NCBI GenBank assembly: GCA_018398805.1
Contig: JAGFBZ010001584.1
Coordinates: forward strand, 558,001 to 622,000
DNA from: Hirundichthys speculiger
Lineage: Eukaryota > Chordata > Actinopteri > Beloniformes > Exocoetidae
Reading direction: 5' to 3'
DNA: 64,000 bases
The stretch's first letter is position 1; each line of letters opens with the position of its first letter. The notes below the pieces were generated by a model that searched no databases, was not told where the DNA came from, and was given only the letters and a program-made list of their open reading frames with translations. The position numbers and the translations under genes are program-made. Positions 36,529-49,303 of the stretch are shown here, in pieces.

Positions 36529-36538
36529 CTAAAAATAG
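36529..36538. promoter_or_regulatory. capn3: Consensus MEF2 site upstream of capn3
   Basis: CTAAAAATAG is a perfect match to the MEF2 consensus (YTAWWWWTAR), about 235 bp upstream of the capn3 start codon. Calpain-3 is a skeletal-muscle gene, so a MEF2 site plus a nearby E-box is a plausible muscle promoter. Function is inferred. Confidence 0.55.
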
Positions 36539-36809
36539 GCTTTCTAAAGGAGGGGAGGAGGTTCTCTAAGGAAGACCATGTCCAATCATTTTCAGCTCTG
36601 AGTGCAATGGCCAAGGGTCAGTCCAAGTCCTGAAAAGCAGAAGCAACAGAACAAAATAAAGTAGTTATTTTCTCAAGCAACAAGAAACATGCTTTTGTCC
36701 TAGTTCCAAACTCTTCAATTGTCCAAAAATATGGGTGGACTGGCTTTTCCTTGCCTAAAAGATGATTATATATTACTGATGATTATATATTACTATTATT
36801 ATAGGAAAT

Positions 36810-37760
36810 AAAATGATCAACTTATCTCTGAAAACATGGTTAAATGTTATCACTAGAAATGACATGCTGGAAGAGGTGAAGATTCTGAAATGGTGCTGCT
36901 ACAATCTTGACTTTGCCCCAAATAAGATGGATGCCAACTATAGGGGATGGGTTAGCCAGGGTCTCTACCTCATATTGTACCTTTTTCAACCAGGCGAAGA
37001 CTACATGGTCTTAACAGTTGTGACTTTTTTCGATTTCTTCAGGCATGCCACCACCTAAACAGTACTATGTTAAAAAGTCAAAAGGCATTTGAAAACAGTT
37101 TATTAAAAGTGTTTATCAGTGCTTATAGGACAGATTCCATGCTTAAAGTAATCTCTAGACTATATACAGGCCTGCAGGACATAAAAAAAAAAAGTGAATA
37201 CCACATATATAAAAACAAAAATGGGAAACCAACAGCTGCCTTTCGGATGACACCTGAATAAAATACTGTCAAGTTCAGTGGAGGACATCATGCTCAAACT
37301 CGTGGAGATTTTTTGGCTAGAAGTGTCTCATTAGGTATTTCATTACACCTGCTCAACATGGCTACCACACAGGATCTTCGAGTTGCTGGAGGTTGTGCCG
37401 TTCTCAGGGAGGCCAATAACTATCGTTTGTTCTGGGCCTGTCCAAAGATAAATATTTTCTGGTGGAAGGTTTATTCAGAACTAGTAACTATATTTGGAAC
37501 TGACATTGCTTTTAACTGGGATGAACTTCTTTTTGGGCTTGTACATTCAGCTAATGTAAGAGTGAGAAATCAATATTTACTTGGATCACTGAGTCTAGCT
37601 GTTAGAAAAGCAATTACCAAGAAATGGCTCAAGCCAGACATCCTATCCATAGACGAATGGTACGATATTATTTATGATGTGTATGTAATGGAAAGAATCC
37701 CCTTTTCAATGAGGCTCCAGCAATCTAAACATCTGGAAGCAATGGAAAATGTACATTTCC
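36810..37760 (+). mobile_element. L1-type LINE remnant (C-terminal part)
   Basis: Frames across this stretch read like the C-terminal domain of fish L1/Tx1-type ORF2. LKVISRLYTGLQDIKKKSEY is at 37140-37200, NNYRLFWACPKINIFWWKV at about 37415-37471 (the conserved FWxCPKIxxFW motif), and FSMRLQQSKHLE near 37715. No reverse-transcriptase core is present upstream, so only the 3' end of an old insertion remains. The downstream boundary, with the L2-type element, is near 37770. Confidence 0.55.
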
Positions 37761-37764
37761 CTGA

Positions 37765-40702
37765 AATGCCCTTCTTTTGTAGGGGCAGAGCTAGAACATC
37801 TTATTATTCTTCGCTAATAGAAGAGAACAAACATAACCCACGTTTTCTGTTCAGCACTGTAGCCAGGCTGACAAAGAGTCACAACTCTGTTGGTCCATGC
37901 ATTCCTGCTACTCTCAGTAGTGAAGACTTTATGAGCTTTTTCAATGGGAAAATAATCAAAATTAGAGATGAGATCGGCCAGGCCCAACTGTCGGCGGCTG
38001 TGGACGTCCCTGCAGCTTCGTTGATCTCTTCCGTTTCTGATTTGACTCTGGACTGTTTTTCTCCTGTGGGCCTCTCTGAGTTGACCTCAACTATCAGTAA
38101 AGCTAAACCATCTACATGTCTGTTGGATCCCATCCCAACTCGACTGTTCAAGGATGTTATATCCTCTATTGGTATATCAATTTTGGATCAGATTAACCTA
38201 TCTCTACAATTAGGATATGTGCCACAGGTTTTTAAAGTTGCAGTCATTAAACCTTTGCTCAAGAAACCATCCCTTGACCCGGACATCTTGGCAAACTATA
38301 GACCAATATCCAACCTTCCATTTATCTCTAAAATTCTGGAAAAAATAGTTGCTAGCCAGTTAGGAGAACACCTGCATAGAAATGATCTATTTGAGGTCTT
38401 TCAGTCAGGGTTTAGAACTCATCATAGCACAGAAACTGTGCTGATTAGAGTCACCAACGACCTCCTCATGGCCTCAGACAATGGATTAGTTTCTGTCCTT
38501 GTTCTGCTGGACCTCAGTGCTGCTTTTGATACTGTTGATCACGGCCTTTTGCTGTACAGATTAGAGCACACTGTTGGAATTAAAGGGACAGCATTAGGCT
38601 GGTTTAAGTCATACCTATCTGACAGGTTCCAGTTCGTCCATGTTAATGACGTTTCTTCTACACGGACTAGGGTCTGCTATGGCGTCCCACAGGGTTCAGT
38701 TCTGGGACCAATCCTTTTCACTTTATACATGCTGCCCTTGGGAAAAATTATCCAGAGCCATGGCATAAACTTTCATTGCTACGCTGATGATACGCAGCTG
38801 TACTTATCTATGAAACCAGAGGAAACAAAACCTTTGGCTAAACTTCAAGGGTGTCTTAATGACATTAAGTCCTGGATGTCCTCTAACTTTTTGCTTCTAA
38901 ACTCGGATAAAACAGAGGTTATTGTCTTTGGTCCCAAACACCTGAGGAATGGATTGACTGGATTTACGCTGGCTTCCAGCACAGTTGCGAAAAACCTTGG
39001 AGTTATTTTTGATCAGGATATGTCATTTAAGCAGCATATTAATCAGGTTTGCAAGACTGCCTTTTTTCATCTCCGAAATATTGCCAAAATTAGGAGCATC
39101 CTCTCCCAGGGTGATGCCGAAAAATTAATCCACGCGTTTGTTAGCTCTAGACTGGATTACTGTAATGCGCTGTTAGCAGGATGTCCGAAAAGCTCGCTAA
39201 ATAGCCTTCAATTGATCCAGAACGCAGCAGCGAGGGTGCTGACAGGAATCCGCAAGCGAGATCACATCTCTCCCGTGTTAGCCTCCCTCCATTGCTTCCC
39301 GTGAAATTTAGAATTGAGTTTAAAATTCTGCTTCTCGCATATAAGGCCCTTAATGGCCTAGCTCCGCGCTATTTACAAGACTTGATAGCTCGTTATGCTC
39401 CTAATAGAGCTCTCCGTTCTCAGAGTGCAGGATTACTCGTCGTTCCTAGAATATCTAAAAGTAGGTTTGGAGGACGGGCCTTCTCCTACCAGGCACCTTT
39501 TTTATGGAACCAGCTACCAGTTTGGGTTAAGGAGGCTGATACTATCTCCATCTTTAAAACTAAATTGAAAACATTTCTGTTCAGTAAAGCCTACAATTAG
39601 TCTTAACTATAGTGTGTAGGGGCTAATAGTTTAAACTATAGTTGTAGTAGTAAGACTAGAGTAGCTCGTCTTAATCACAGCTTCGTCATAGTTATGCTGC
39701 TATAGGCCTACGCTACAGGGAGACACCAGCATGATCTGCTGAGTGGTGTCTCCACTGCTCTTCTCCTTTTTCTTCCTTTTCTTCCTCCCTTCCTCCTCCT
39801 CCAGCTCATTTATAATTATTTGGGAGCACCCTGCTACTGAAACTGTGCTCCATTTTCTTTGCTTTCCTGTGTTTGTTGTGCTGTTTCTGCCCCCTTTTCT
39901 CTTTGTGTATTTGCAGGCCAGAGTTTCCTGGGTTTCATGCTGACTTGCAGTTCCATCCACTGTCCATCCCGGGGTTCTCCTCCACTTGTGTTTGGGTACC
40001 GACTGGCGTGGTGATCAGCGACCTGGTCCTCTGGCCATCTCATCCCAGTGCTGCTGCCTCCATCTGTTTATGTTTATATATTGCATCCTTTTGCTTGAAA
40101 TCCTACCCTTCTCTTTTCTTAAACCCAAACCCCTTCCTCCTCCCCCCCCTCCTCCCCCTTCTCTCAGACACTTCACCTACACCCCACCCGCACATTACTG
40201 ATACTCAGAGCCTATCATGGCTCATTACGCTGACCACACGCCCAAGGGCCCTCCATAGCTCGCTTGCATTCACCCTACAACAATTCCACTACTTCTTTAT
40301 TATTATTTTTTACTTTTTCTGTGCTCTCCTCTCTCTGTCCTACATCCTCTTTCTGTCCTCCATCTTCTCTCTGTCCTACATCCTCTCTCTGTCCTGTCTC
40401 CCCTCTTTTTCTTTCTCTACCCGGCTGGCCTTCGGCAGGAAGGTCCCCCCATATGAGCCAGGTCCTGCTCAAGGTTTCTTCCTCTTAAAGTGGAGTTTTT
40501 CCTTGCCACTGTTTGGTATAAAGGTTTTTTTTTCTCCCTACGTGGGAGTTTTTTACCTGCCATTATCATTGATTGGATTTAATTATATAATCTTAGTTGA
40601 TGATATTTGCTCGGGGGTCATGCTCTGGGTCTCTGTAAAGCGCCTAGAGACAATTGTCATTGTAACAGACGCTATATAAATAAAATTGAATTGAATTGAA
40701 TT
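37765..40702 (+). mobile_element. 5'-truncated L2/CR1-group LINE with near-intact RT
   Basis: Reverse transcriptase motifs run in order: LLDPIPTRLFK (about 38,120), NYRPISNLPFISKILEK (about 38,297-38,347), FQSGFRTHHST, LLDLSAAFDTVDH (first catalytic Asp), YGVPQGSVLGPILF (about 38,678-38,720), HCYADDTQLYL (YADD box, about 38,777-38,809) and a C-terminal domain ending FLWNQLPVWVKEADTISIF...FLFSKAYN at 39,600. One base is missing near 39,293, splitting the frame. The endonuclease domain is absent; similarity starts near SYYSSLIEENKHNPRF (37,800). The 3' end has AAAGCGCCTAGAGACAATTG, GCTATATAAATAAAATTGAA and a (TTGAA)n tail at 40685-40702, typical of fish L2-like elements. The 3' UTR carries CT-rich tandem stretches (39,760-39,810; 40,320-40,420). 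Confidence 0.88.
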
Positions 40703-41447
40703 TTGTTTACATTTTTTTTTCTATATCGAGATGTACTTTATTGATTAATTACTGTACTGTAATATTGCCAATGACAACGCCCCTTGTTTATGTTGTGTTA
40801 CTTTATAAAATACTTTGTAAAAGTAAAAACAACAAAAAAATAAATAAAAAAAATTAAATCTGACTAAATGAATGAGTCAGATCTTGAGATTTCTGTAAAT
40901 GCTCTTCAAAGTCCGGCTGGGGCATGAGAATCTTCTGCAAAATTTCTTTTCATGATTATCAATCCTGACTACAGCCAAGAATTTAACAACGGCAACGTCA
41001 CCTAGTGGTGAATAAAAGACATCTACCTCCTTGTCAAAGGCCTGCTTTGGTTGACAGGCCAACACCCTTGTGATAACTCAAAATTCTACTGGTCTAATTC
41101 TCTGTCTGTCTGTGGCCATAACAAATAACAATGTGAGGCTGTTGAGCATAAGGTTGCCAGCTTTGAGAGAAACATGCATTCTGACTTAGAGTTCATTTAT
41201 ACTCTGAAATCTTGACCGAATTGGTAAAACTAGAGTTTTTTAGTAAACAGAAAATGGCAAAGTTGTACCTTTGGGATAATAAAATAGAAATATGAAATAA
41301 GAAAAAACAAGTGACTTTTGATGACAATATAATTTGTCAAAAAAAAAAGCGAAAGTAGGTTGTCCCTCTAAATGTAGGAATGTGCTCTATTCAATATGTA
41401 AAGAAAACAGAAAATACAAAACAGATAAATTATGAGACAAAGACCCA

Positions 41448-41478
<31 letters not shown>

Positions 41479-42440
41479 ACACACTAATTCCAAGACTTAC
41501 ACAGAAACCCCTATCTCATTTCCCAATTTGAACATCCTCAAATCCTTTTCTTGCCACAGAAGCTAGCAGAGGATTCACAGGAAAGAGGAAGCAAGGTGAC
41601 AGGCATCCTTGCTTTGGAGCCTTCATTCTAAACTGATGTCAGTTACATACAGTGTGTCACTTCTCCATCTTTTAACAGTATTCTTGGCACCTACAGCTAT
41701 TTCTTTTACATCAGCATTAAACATTCCTGTGAGAGCATATATATTTATGTTCTATTTAATGTGGTCATTTAATGAATTTAGAGTCATCATGCCATGCCCC
41801 CATCTAGATGTCGCAGATGCCAATAAACTATTGCAAAGGATAAAGTGATGCATCCTCGCCTATAGCTCCTCCAACAAATCTCCTTTCTCCTCGAGGTGTA
41901 TTTTAGAAATTGTGATATCCTTCACAGTATTTTGTGGGACTGATTGCCTGGTCACAGGAGGATAGAGAAGAAAGAAGACAGAGTAAAACAAAAAGGGCAA
42001 ATGAATTAAATTCGAGACTGAATTAAATTCAGTCTCAAATTTAATTTGAGACTGAAAAACCAATCCATGAAGAAAAACACAAAGTTTAAAAGAGAAATAA
42101 AGAGTTAGATCAAATCTTTATGTTCCTGTGAGTCACTTGTCTGTCAACAGTTCAGAATTTGTCTTTGAATAATGAACTGTTTTATCTACTTTTGTTAAAT
42201 AAATGAAAGACAAAATCGAGAAGTTAGATTTTTTTTTTTTCATAGACCCAGTATTGTCTTTAAATTAAGTTTTCATGTGCCTTTCTGATGGAAATTCAAC
42301 ATAAAAAGTACAATAAACCTAAGCTTTTGTGTAAACAAGACTTAAAAAATATTGGGGTTTATATTGACATCAGGATACTAGTCCTTGTATTACCAGGTAT
42401 TGGCCTCTAAACAAAAATTTATTTACCTTTTTGTGCTTAG
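40703..42440. other. Intergenic, no gene seen
   Basis: AT-rich sequence between the LINE tail and the nrbp1 leader. ORFs here are short and lack splice or family signals. It holds a poly-C/(AC)n tract (41448-41484) and a near-perfect palindrome around GAGACTGAATTAAATTCAG (42014-42036). Confidence 0.7.
41448..41484. repeat. Poly-C then (AC)n microsatellite
   Basis: Seventeen C residues run directly into about ten AC units. Confidence 0.9.
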
Positions 42441-42479
42441 TTTATATGGAAATGCGTCGTTACGATGACACTGGAATAC

Positions 42480-43141
42480 TTGAACACCTCAGATGGAGGA
42501 TAGCTCAAACGGTATCTGGCAACCATCCGCGACTCTGACCGGCTCTGACGTACTCGAGCTCGTAGTGCAGTGTGCATCTGGAAGTTGTCGCCATCATAAG
42601 TGGCTAAATGTTGAGCTAGCTCTCAAGTCAGTCAGCTGTTCGAGGATATTTATAAACCTAGTGATACAGTTAAACCTCTTTTGGCCTCTAAAATCGAGCT
42701 TCTGTTAAGTGTTGTGATGTTTTAAATCAGTAAACGCTTCTGGGACCGTTGCAGTGTTGTGTCGTTTACTCACACCAGCAGCAGGAGCTGTTTTCAGAGC
42801 ACACATTAGCAGGCTGGAGTCTTGAGAAGCAGCGAAGGGGTGGTGGGCTGCTAACACTGGCTAGCGGGCGAACACAACGACACGTACCTGTGTCCAGGTG
42901 AATAACGCCACGGTTGTGAGCGTTCCTATATAAACGTCGATTGTTTTAGCCGCTGTCAGCTGTAAAGTTAATACCGAAGCGCAACCAAGGAGCTAGCAGC
43001 GACTCAAACTCGACTGCAACTCCGCCAAGAAACCTACCAGAGTCAAAGCTAACGGAGCTCAGTAGCCTGCTGGGGTTGGTCTGTCACGGTGGAAGTGTGA
43101 TAAGCTGGAGCTGGCATCGGCATATCTCCCGTCTTTAACAG
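42480..43141 (+). promoter_or_regulatory. nrbp1: Probable nrbp1 promoter and untranslated first exon
   Basis: The region is relatively rich in CpG compared with its surroundings and ends in a good donor (TTTAACAG|GTACAT, junction after 43141). The next acceptor is plausibly CCGACAG at 43429-43435, nine bases before the nrbp1 ATG. The transcription start is not determined. Confidence 0.45.
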
Positions 43142-43443
43142 GTACATTAAATTATGTGGGCTACCTTTTTTTGTATTTGAAATATGTCGTGGCCTTTCCT
43201 GTTGAATCCGTAGACTGTGCGCTAACTTCCTTTTAAATGTCCAACACGGTTACTCTGCTCCCGCAGCTGTGATAGACAACTGCAGCCACCGCGTTGGTAC
43301 ACACTGTTGTCACTCTAGTTTTATAAGGTCAGACGTTATTTAACCCGACAATAACTGATTCTATGGAGTGCCGTGTTTTCATCTTGGAGGGGTGTTTCGT
43401 TTATGTGTTATGCAGCAGGCTGCTGGGCCCGACAGCTGAGGCG

Positions 43444-46400
43444 ATGTCTGAGGGAGAGAGCAAGCAGGCCCCGGACAGTGGCCAGGAGGTGAAGCCGGAG
43501 TCTGTGGCAGCTGCACCCGCAGGCCAAGGAGTGTCATCAGTGTCTCCCCCGGTGTCCATGGTGACCCAGCCTCCTGCCTCTGCGACCACAGAGGATGAGG
43601 AGGAAGAGAGCGAGGATGAGTCAGAGATTTTGGAGGAAAGCCCGTGTGGACGCTGGCAGAAGCGCAGAGAAGAGGTAGGGGAGGGTGTTCGATGAGGCAG
43701 GTTTACCTTTACAGTGTTGGGATGTTTACTGCTTAAATGTTAAGGGTCAGGGGTGGAAAGATACATGGCTGAAAATATATGATGTACCTATTTCAACTCT
43801 GAGTGTCTAGAAAATGCATGTAGTGTGGAAATGCTGTGTGAATGCTGATAGCTGTATGATTTTTCTCTTGATGTTTTACTGAACTGGGTGAAAAGCAAAT
43901 CTTTGATTTGATGAAATTCCTTAAAGTTTAGTAGTGGCTCAATTTAAAGTGTGTATTGAGTGTGAGTCTGTGAATATAAGCGTGTCTCTAGGTGTGTGTA
44001 AGTGGGTCTGCTTCTTTTCCTATCAGTGACGCATGAACTGGGTAGAGGTGATGATGAGCTGCAAGGGAATGGAAAAATGTTCGCAGGGGGAGGAGGCATT
44101 GCTTTTAAAACAAGTGTCGTCAAGGTTTATTATATCATTAATTTTTGTTGAGAGTGGGGAATAAAACTTACCAGCAGTCATTTGCTGGTAAGTTTCTGTA
44201 GAGGACCACAGGGCAGTGTAATCACAACATCCATCCGTTATCTATACCTGCTTATTCCTATTTAGGGTCACAGGGATCTGCTGGAGTCTATCCCAGCTCT
44301 CTTCAGGCAAAAGGCAGGGGTTCACCCTGGACAGGCTGCCAGTCCATCGCAGTGTGTAATCACAACATTAAGCTTTAAAAAGAGAGAGAATCAATGAGCT
44401 CATGTTGTTTCACTGCAGGATGAGTTCATCTTCATGAAGTTTGATCAGATCAGTCTTGTGCCAACATTTCTAGATGTTGACCAGTACTTATAAATGCTTT
44501 TGCAACCATGCTGTAACCTAGGATCTGTAAACACCAGTTAGAGATTTATAAAAATCTGATAAAGTCCAGAAAGAGTTATAAAGACAACAGATTAGATGCT
44601 ACAGTTTGCTTTGATTGTTTTAGTTGGTCTTCGTATCCTCACTTCAGCCTCTGACCCAAACCTTTCTTTGCTCTGGACTAGCAAAGAGTTTGTGCTCCTA
44701 TTGCAGTACGGTAGTTTTCCACGTTGTGAGGCTGTGCCTTGGCTATCAAAACCTGAAAAACTGGTTCTAAGATAAGCTTTAGCTTCAAATCTGCACTGAC
44801 CTGAAGGCACTGTTGAAACTTTGAGGCTCAGAGTTCAAATTCTCAAGTCTCAGTGCTTTTCATGATTATGTTCTTTTTGGAATAAGTGCAAACTGTTCAA
44901 TGTATGAATTATATTTGAAGTGTAAAAACGTGAAGAGCAACAAGAGCTGCATTTAATAAGAATTAAAATCTTGGAATAGCCTGAAATGTCACAGGACCTG
45001 GAATATCTTCCACTGAGCTGAGCATTTTGTCCCATATAAAACCCTTTTATAGACTTTTACATATGTGTTAAAGATGTCATAAAATGTAAACTGCAGTTTA
45101 ATAAAAGTTGTTAAAGGTATTAACCAAATCACCTGTGACCTGTTTTAAGGTTTAAATGTTGCTTTAAGCTGAAAGCTTGCCAAACTAGTTCGGTTTCAAA
45201 GAACACAAAGCTTGAGGGTATTTGAATAATGTCCTTCAATGAAATTCTGTAAATTCTTGGAAAAACGTTAAAATATGTCAAAAAGATAAATAAGAGTAAT
45301 AATAAAAGCTGAACATTTTGACAGTTATTAGTTTGTGGAGTTTGCAGAAGTAGTTGCCTGTCAAAACATATACAAAAAAGCATTCATGTACTCTAGGAAA
45401 TCATAAGGAAGAGGCTGCTGAAGAGGTTGCTGTTAGCAGTTCATTTATCCCTGAATTTAGTTGAATGTAATAACAAAGATTTATCATTTAAAAAAGTACA
45501 TAAATAAAATCTAGAGCCACATTATCTGTTGCACGCATAAACTCAGAAGAGTGGTTTGTTCTTCATTATGTATCATTTGACTTCCTTAATTTTGACGTCC
45601 AGCACTTCAGTGAACACAGCATTTTCACCGCTGGTGAACAAGTTGAACTCTGCACTAATCTTGGAAACTTTTTTGTTTTATTTGGGGGGCTTTGGACTTC
45701 ACAAGAGAAGTAACATTTCCTGGTAATGATAGCTGATCTTGCTGATGATTTGTTAGGCAAACTTTTACAGACTTTCTTTAAGCAACATGTTTGAATATTG
45801 AAACAAAAATACAAATCCAGAACAGTTTTCAAAGCCAAGCTACATCAAGTAGTGTTTGTATTCATATTTGTCCCTGCACCATTGCCAGCTCATGTAGGGT
45901 GGAAATATGGCAAAAGATGCAAAGTAGAAGATATTAAATGTTGTATTCTCTGTTTTTACAGAAATAATTGTGTCCATTAGTGTCTTTGTAATCACCAGCT
46001 TGTTGTTTAGTAACCATTGGTCTCCAGTGTTTTCAGAGTAAATTATTTATTTTGGAATGGAAATTATATGCAACTGGATTTTTTCCCCAGTGCTGATTAA
46101 AGCTGAAACTTGAACCATTTTCTTTGTTCCAACCTAAAGGTGAATCAGCGGAACGTCCCTGGGATTGATAATGCTTACTTGGCCATGGACACAGAGGAAG
46201 GAGTGGAGGTGGTGTGGAATGAGGTCATGTTCTCAGAGAGGAAGAACTTCAAACTACAAGAGGTGGGTGCAGAGCTGGGCCAATTGCACAAAATGCATCA
46301 GGTATTTTGTTTGCCCTTGAGTCATACATGGACAGGGAAAAAGGTTTTAACAATTGTTTTCTTATGCATCAATGCTCTTTTTTTCTGTGACCTCCACACG

Positions 46401-49270
46401 GAAGTCTGCTAATTGTTTTTGTTGTTTTTTTTCTGTGGTTTTAAGCTTCTTAGGCAAGTGGTCAGAATTGTTCCTGCTTAATCAAGGTGAAAAACAGTTC
46501 TCAGAAATTGACAAAGGATGGAGTTTACATACCTGAGGAACAAAGCCGTTGTTATTTAAAGGAATATTCCAGAGTTAAATCAATATTAAGTCCATTACTA
46601 GACAGTAATTAGGGTAAACCTTCGTTAGGGTACGAAACAACATGAATCAAAGAAGTTTGAAGTTGGAATAGAATATATGTTCTGTAGCATAATAGCCATT
46701 GACGTTAGAGGGCAAATAATTGTTATTTTAAGCCCCTGACAAGTAGGGCTGGATATTGATACCAAAGTTGATACCTTGTTTTCAACACCAATACCTCAAA
46801 ATATTTATTTAGATACCAGTGGGGGGTGGGGGGGGGGGGGAATGTTCCCATCACATTAGGCTAAAGTTAAAATCACATAGGTTCATCTTCAGGGACATAA
46901 ACTATCACTTAGGTGGAATGACATTTTTAAATCTTGTCAGAGGCCTAAAACGGCAATATTAAAGTTTCTCTCTCATTTTACCTCCAGAAATTACAATAAA
47001 TATTTGGGGTCCTGCTTATAAATAAAAGAAAAGAATACAACTGCAGCCTGCAAGGGTGTTGGCAAGAGTCAACTTTTTTTTTTTTTTAATAAAACTGCAT
47101 GAAAGAGTTCTATTTAAAATATTTTTTTAATTCTGATTTATTGTTTATGGTTTATAGAGTAAAGCCCAGAAATGCTTTTTATAAGCCCCATTAATAGCAG
47201 TGGAAGTGGCATTTTAATCTAGCACTAAGTCGGCCTATTGGCCCAAACAAGGCCAGTTCAGCTGAAATGAATGTTGAGGTATAATCATTATGCTTGGATC
47301 TAATCATTCAGCTCTTTTATTATAAAATGTAAATCCTTCATTAAATCCGACAGCACGGCTATTGTTGAAAGTTACATTGTGTGTCAAAGTGTAATTTCAT
47401 TTGCTTTATGTTTTTGTTCATCTACCACAGGAAAAGGTTAAAGCTGTGTTTGACAATTTGATCCAGCTGGAACATTTGAACATTGTGAAGTTCCACAAGT
47501 ACTGGGCAGATGTCAAGGAGAACAGAACCAGGGTATCAAATATATGATTGTCTTCTTATCACATGGATAAGATTATATATTGATCTTCATGCTTATTTTT
47601 TCAATGTATTTTTTTTTTTAAAGGTCATTTTCATCACAGAGTACATGTCATCAGGAAGCCTCAAACAGTTTCTGAAAAAGACCAAGAAAAACCACAAGAC
47701 TATGAATGAAAAGGTTTGTAAAGCTCTGCTGTAACTTGCCAACAGATTTTTTAAATAGATTTACTTGAAAGTTGGAACTGTCATGATAGGAAAAGTTGTT
47801 AAAGAGCTTGTTTTGGATGTTGTCATTCTTATCTTCTCTTGTTCCTCATGTTTCATTTAATTATTATTTTTTTTTCTGTTTAACTTTTTCCTTTCTGACA
47901 GGCCTGGAAGCGCTGGTGCACACAGATACTGTCTGCTCTCAGGTTAGTCCGACATTATGCTCAAGCTGTGTCTGCCGCTTTGTGTTTGTGAATAAATGAG
48001 ATGGGCAGTGACTGATTCATAACCGTAACACCAAGATTTATTTATTTTACTGAGGTTTTATCAATTTACATCTCATTTTAATTGGAGCTTTGACTTCTCA
48101 GTAATGATAAAACAAAAAGAAAAAAAAAACCCACCCAGTTTCACCAGAGTAGCATTATTCCTGTTCTTAATGGCTAACTGACATAACAAAAGCAAATATA
48201 GTGTTAACTGTTATGAGGCTATTTATCAGCAGTCCTTAATTGCAGTGTTATTTACACCATCCCATATATATCTATCAACTGTTAAAAAAAACTAAGCTCA
48301 CCTGAGCTGTATTTCATTACAAACCTGAGCTAAGGGTCCTGAACTTTCTTTATTTACACTTCAGTTTACAACACAGGAAGACAGAACTGTGACCACAGAC
48401 CATGGTTGTCTGTATACTGATTTCAGTCGAGGTTTTAGGATCATTACAGGGTGTTAATGAAACCCTCGTAACTGCTGTTTGCATATCTTTAGTTATCTGC
48501 ACTCCTGTGAACATCCCATCATCCATGGAAACCTTACCTGTGATACAATCTTCATCCAGCACAATGGCCTCATCAAGATTGGTTCAGGTGGGCTTTAGAG
48601 ATCTCTTACGGCGGCAAAGTTTATTATATTTTGTTTGTTTTTTTTTTTTATTATTATGACATCAGTTGCAGAATGTAAAGCCAGTGTGATGCCCCTCTAC
48701 AACTGCTGTCTCTGTACTGCAGGTGCATCATTGTTATTAAGTGATAACTTGATCACTTATCATTAGCTGTTTTTTTCCCCCTCACTCTACAGTGGCTCCA
48801 GACACCATCAATAATCATGTGAAAACCTGTCGGGAAGAGCAAAAGAGCCTTCACTTCTTTGCTCCTGAGTATGGAGGTAAGATCCTGCTGGTTTAACAGA
48901 CTCCAGAGCTCAGCATTTGTTTGTGATATATTAATTTGTTTTTGTCTGTTCTAGCTGTTGCCAATGTAACCACAGCGGTGGATATTTATTCCTTTGGAAT
49001 GTGCGCCTTAGAGGTGAGAGGAGACGTTATTGTGCTCTCAGCTGTTAGTGTCACACTGACAAACAGTTTTGTTGTGGGGGAGAATCAAAACAGAACCATT
49101 ACAGAGCATAGTTCTGAACATTAGAGTCACCCAGGGTTCTGTTTTTATCACTCTATTGTTCCAACTGTAGACAGTGTTGTGATTGGCTCAGAAATTACAT
49201 GTTGGTGGAAGTCGAGACAAATGGAGATCTGATGTATGAGAAAAAAATAATAATAATGTGTGGGTGTGTG

Positions 49271-49303
<33 letters not shown>

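Noticed and set aside
39873..40679. 268-codon plus-strand ORF rich in Ser, Leu and Phe
   Set aside because: It is the CT-rich 3' UTR of the L2-type LINE read in frame. The composition reflects simple repeats, not a membrane protein.
43363..43443. Upstream in-frame ATG for nrbp1
   Set aside because: The 27-residue extension contains a likely splice acceptor (43429-43435) and does not match NRBP1, which begins MSEGES in human as well.
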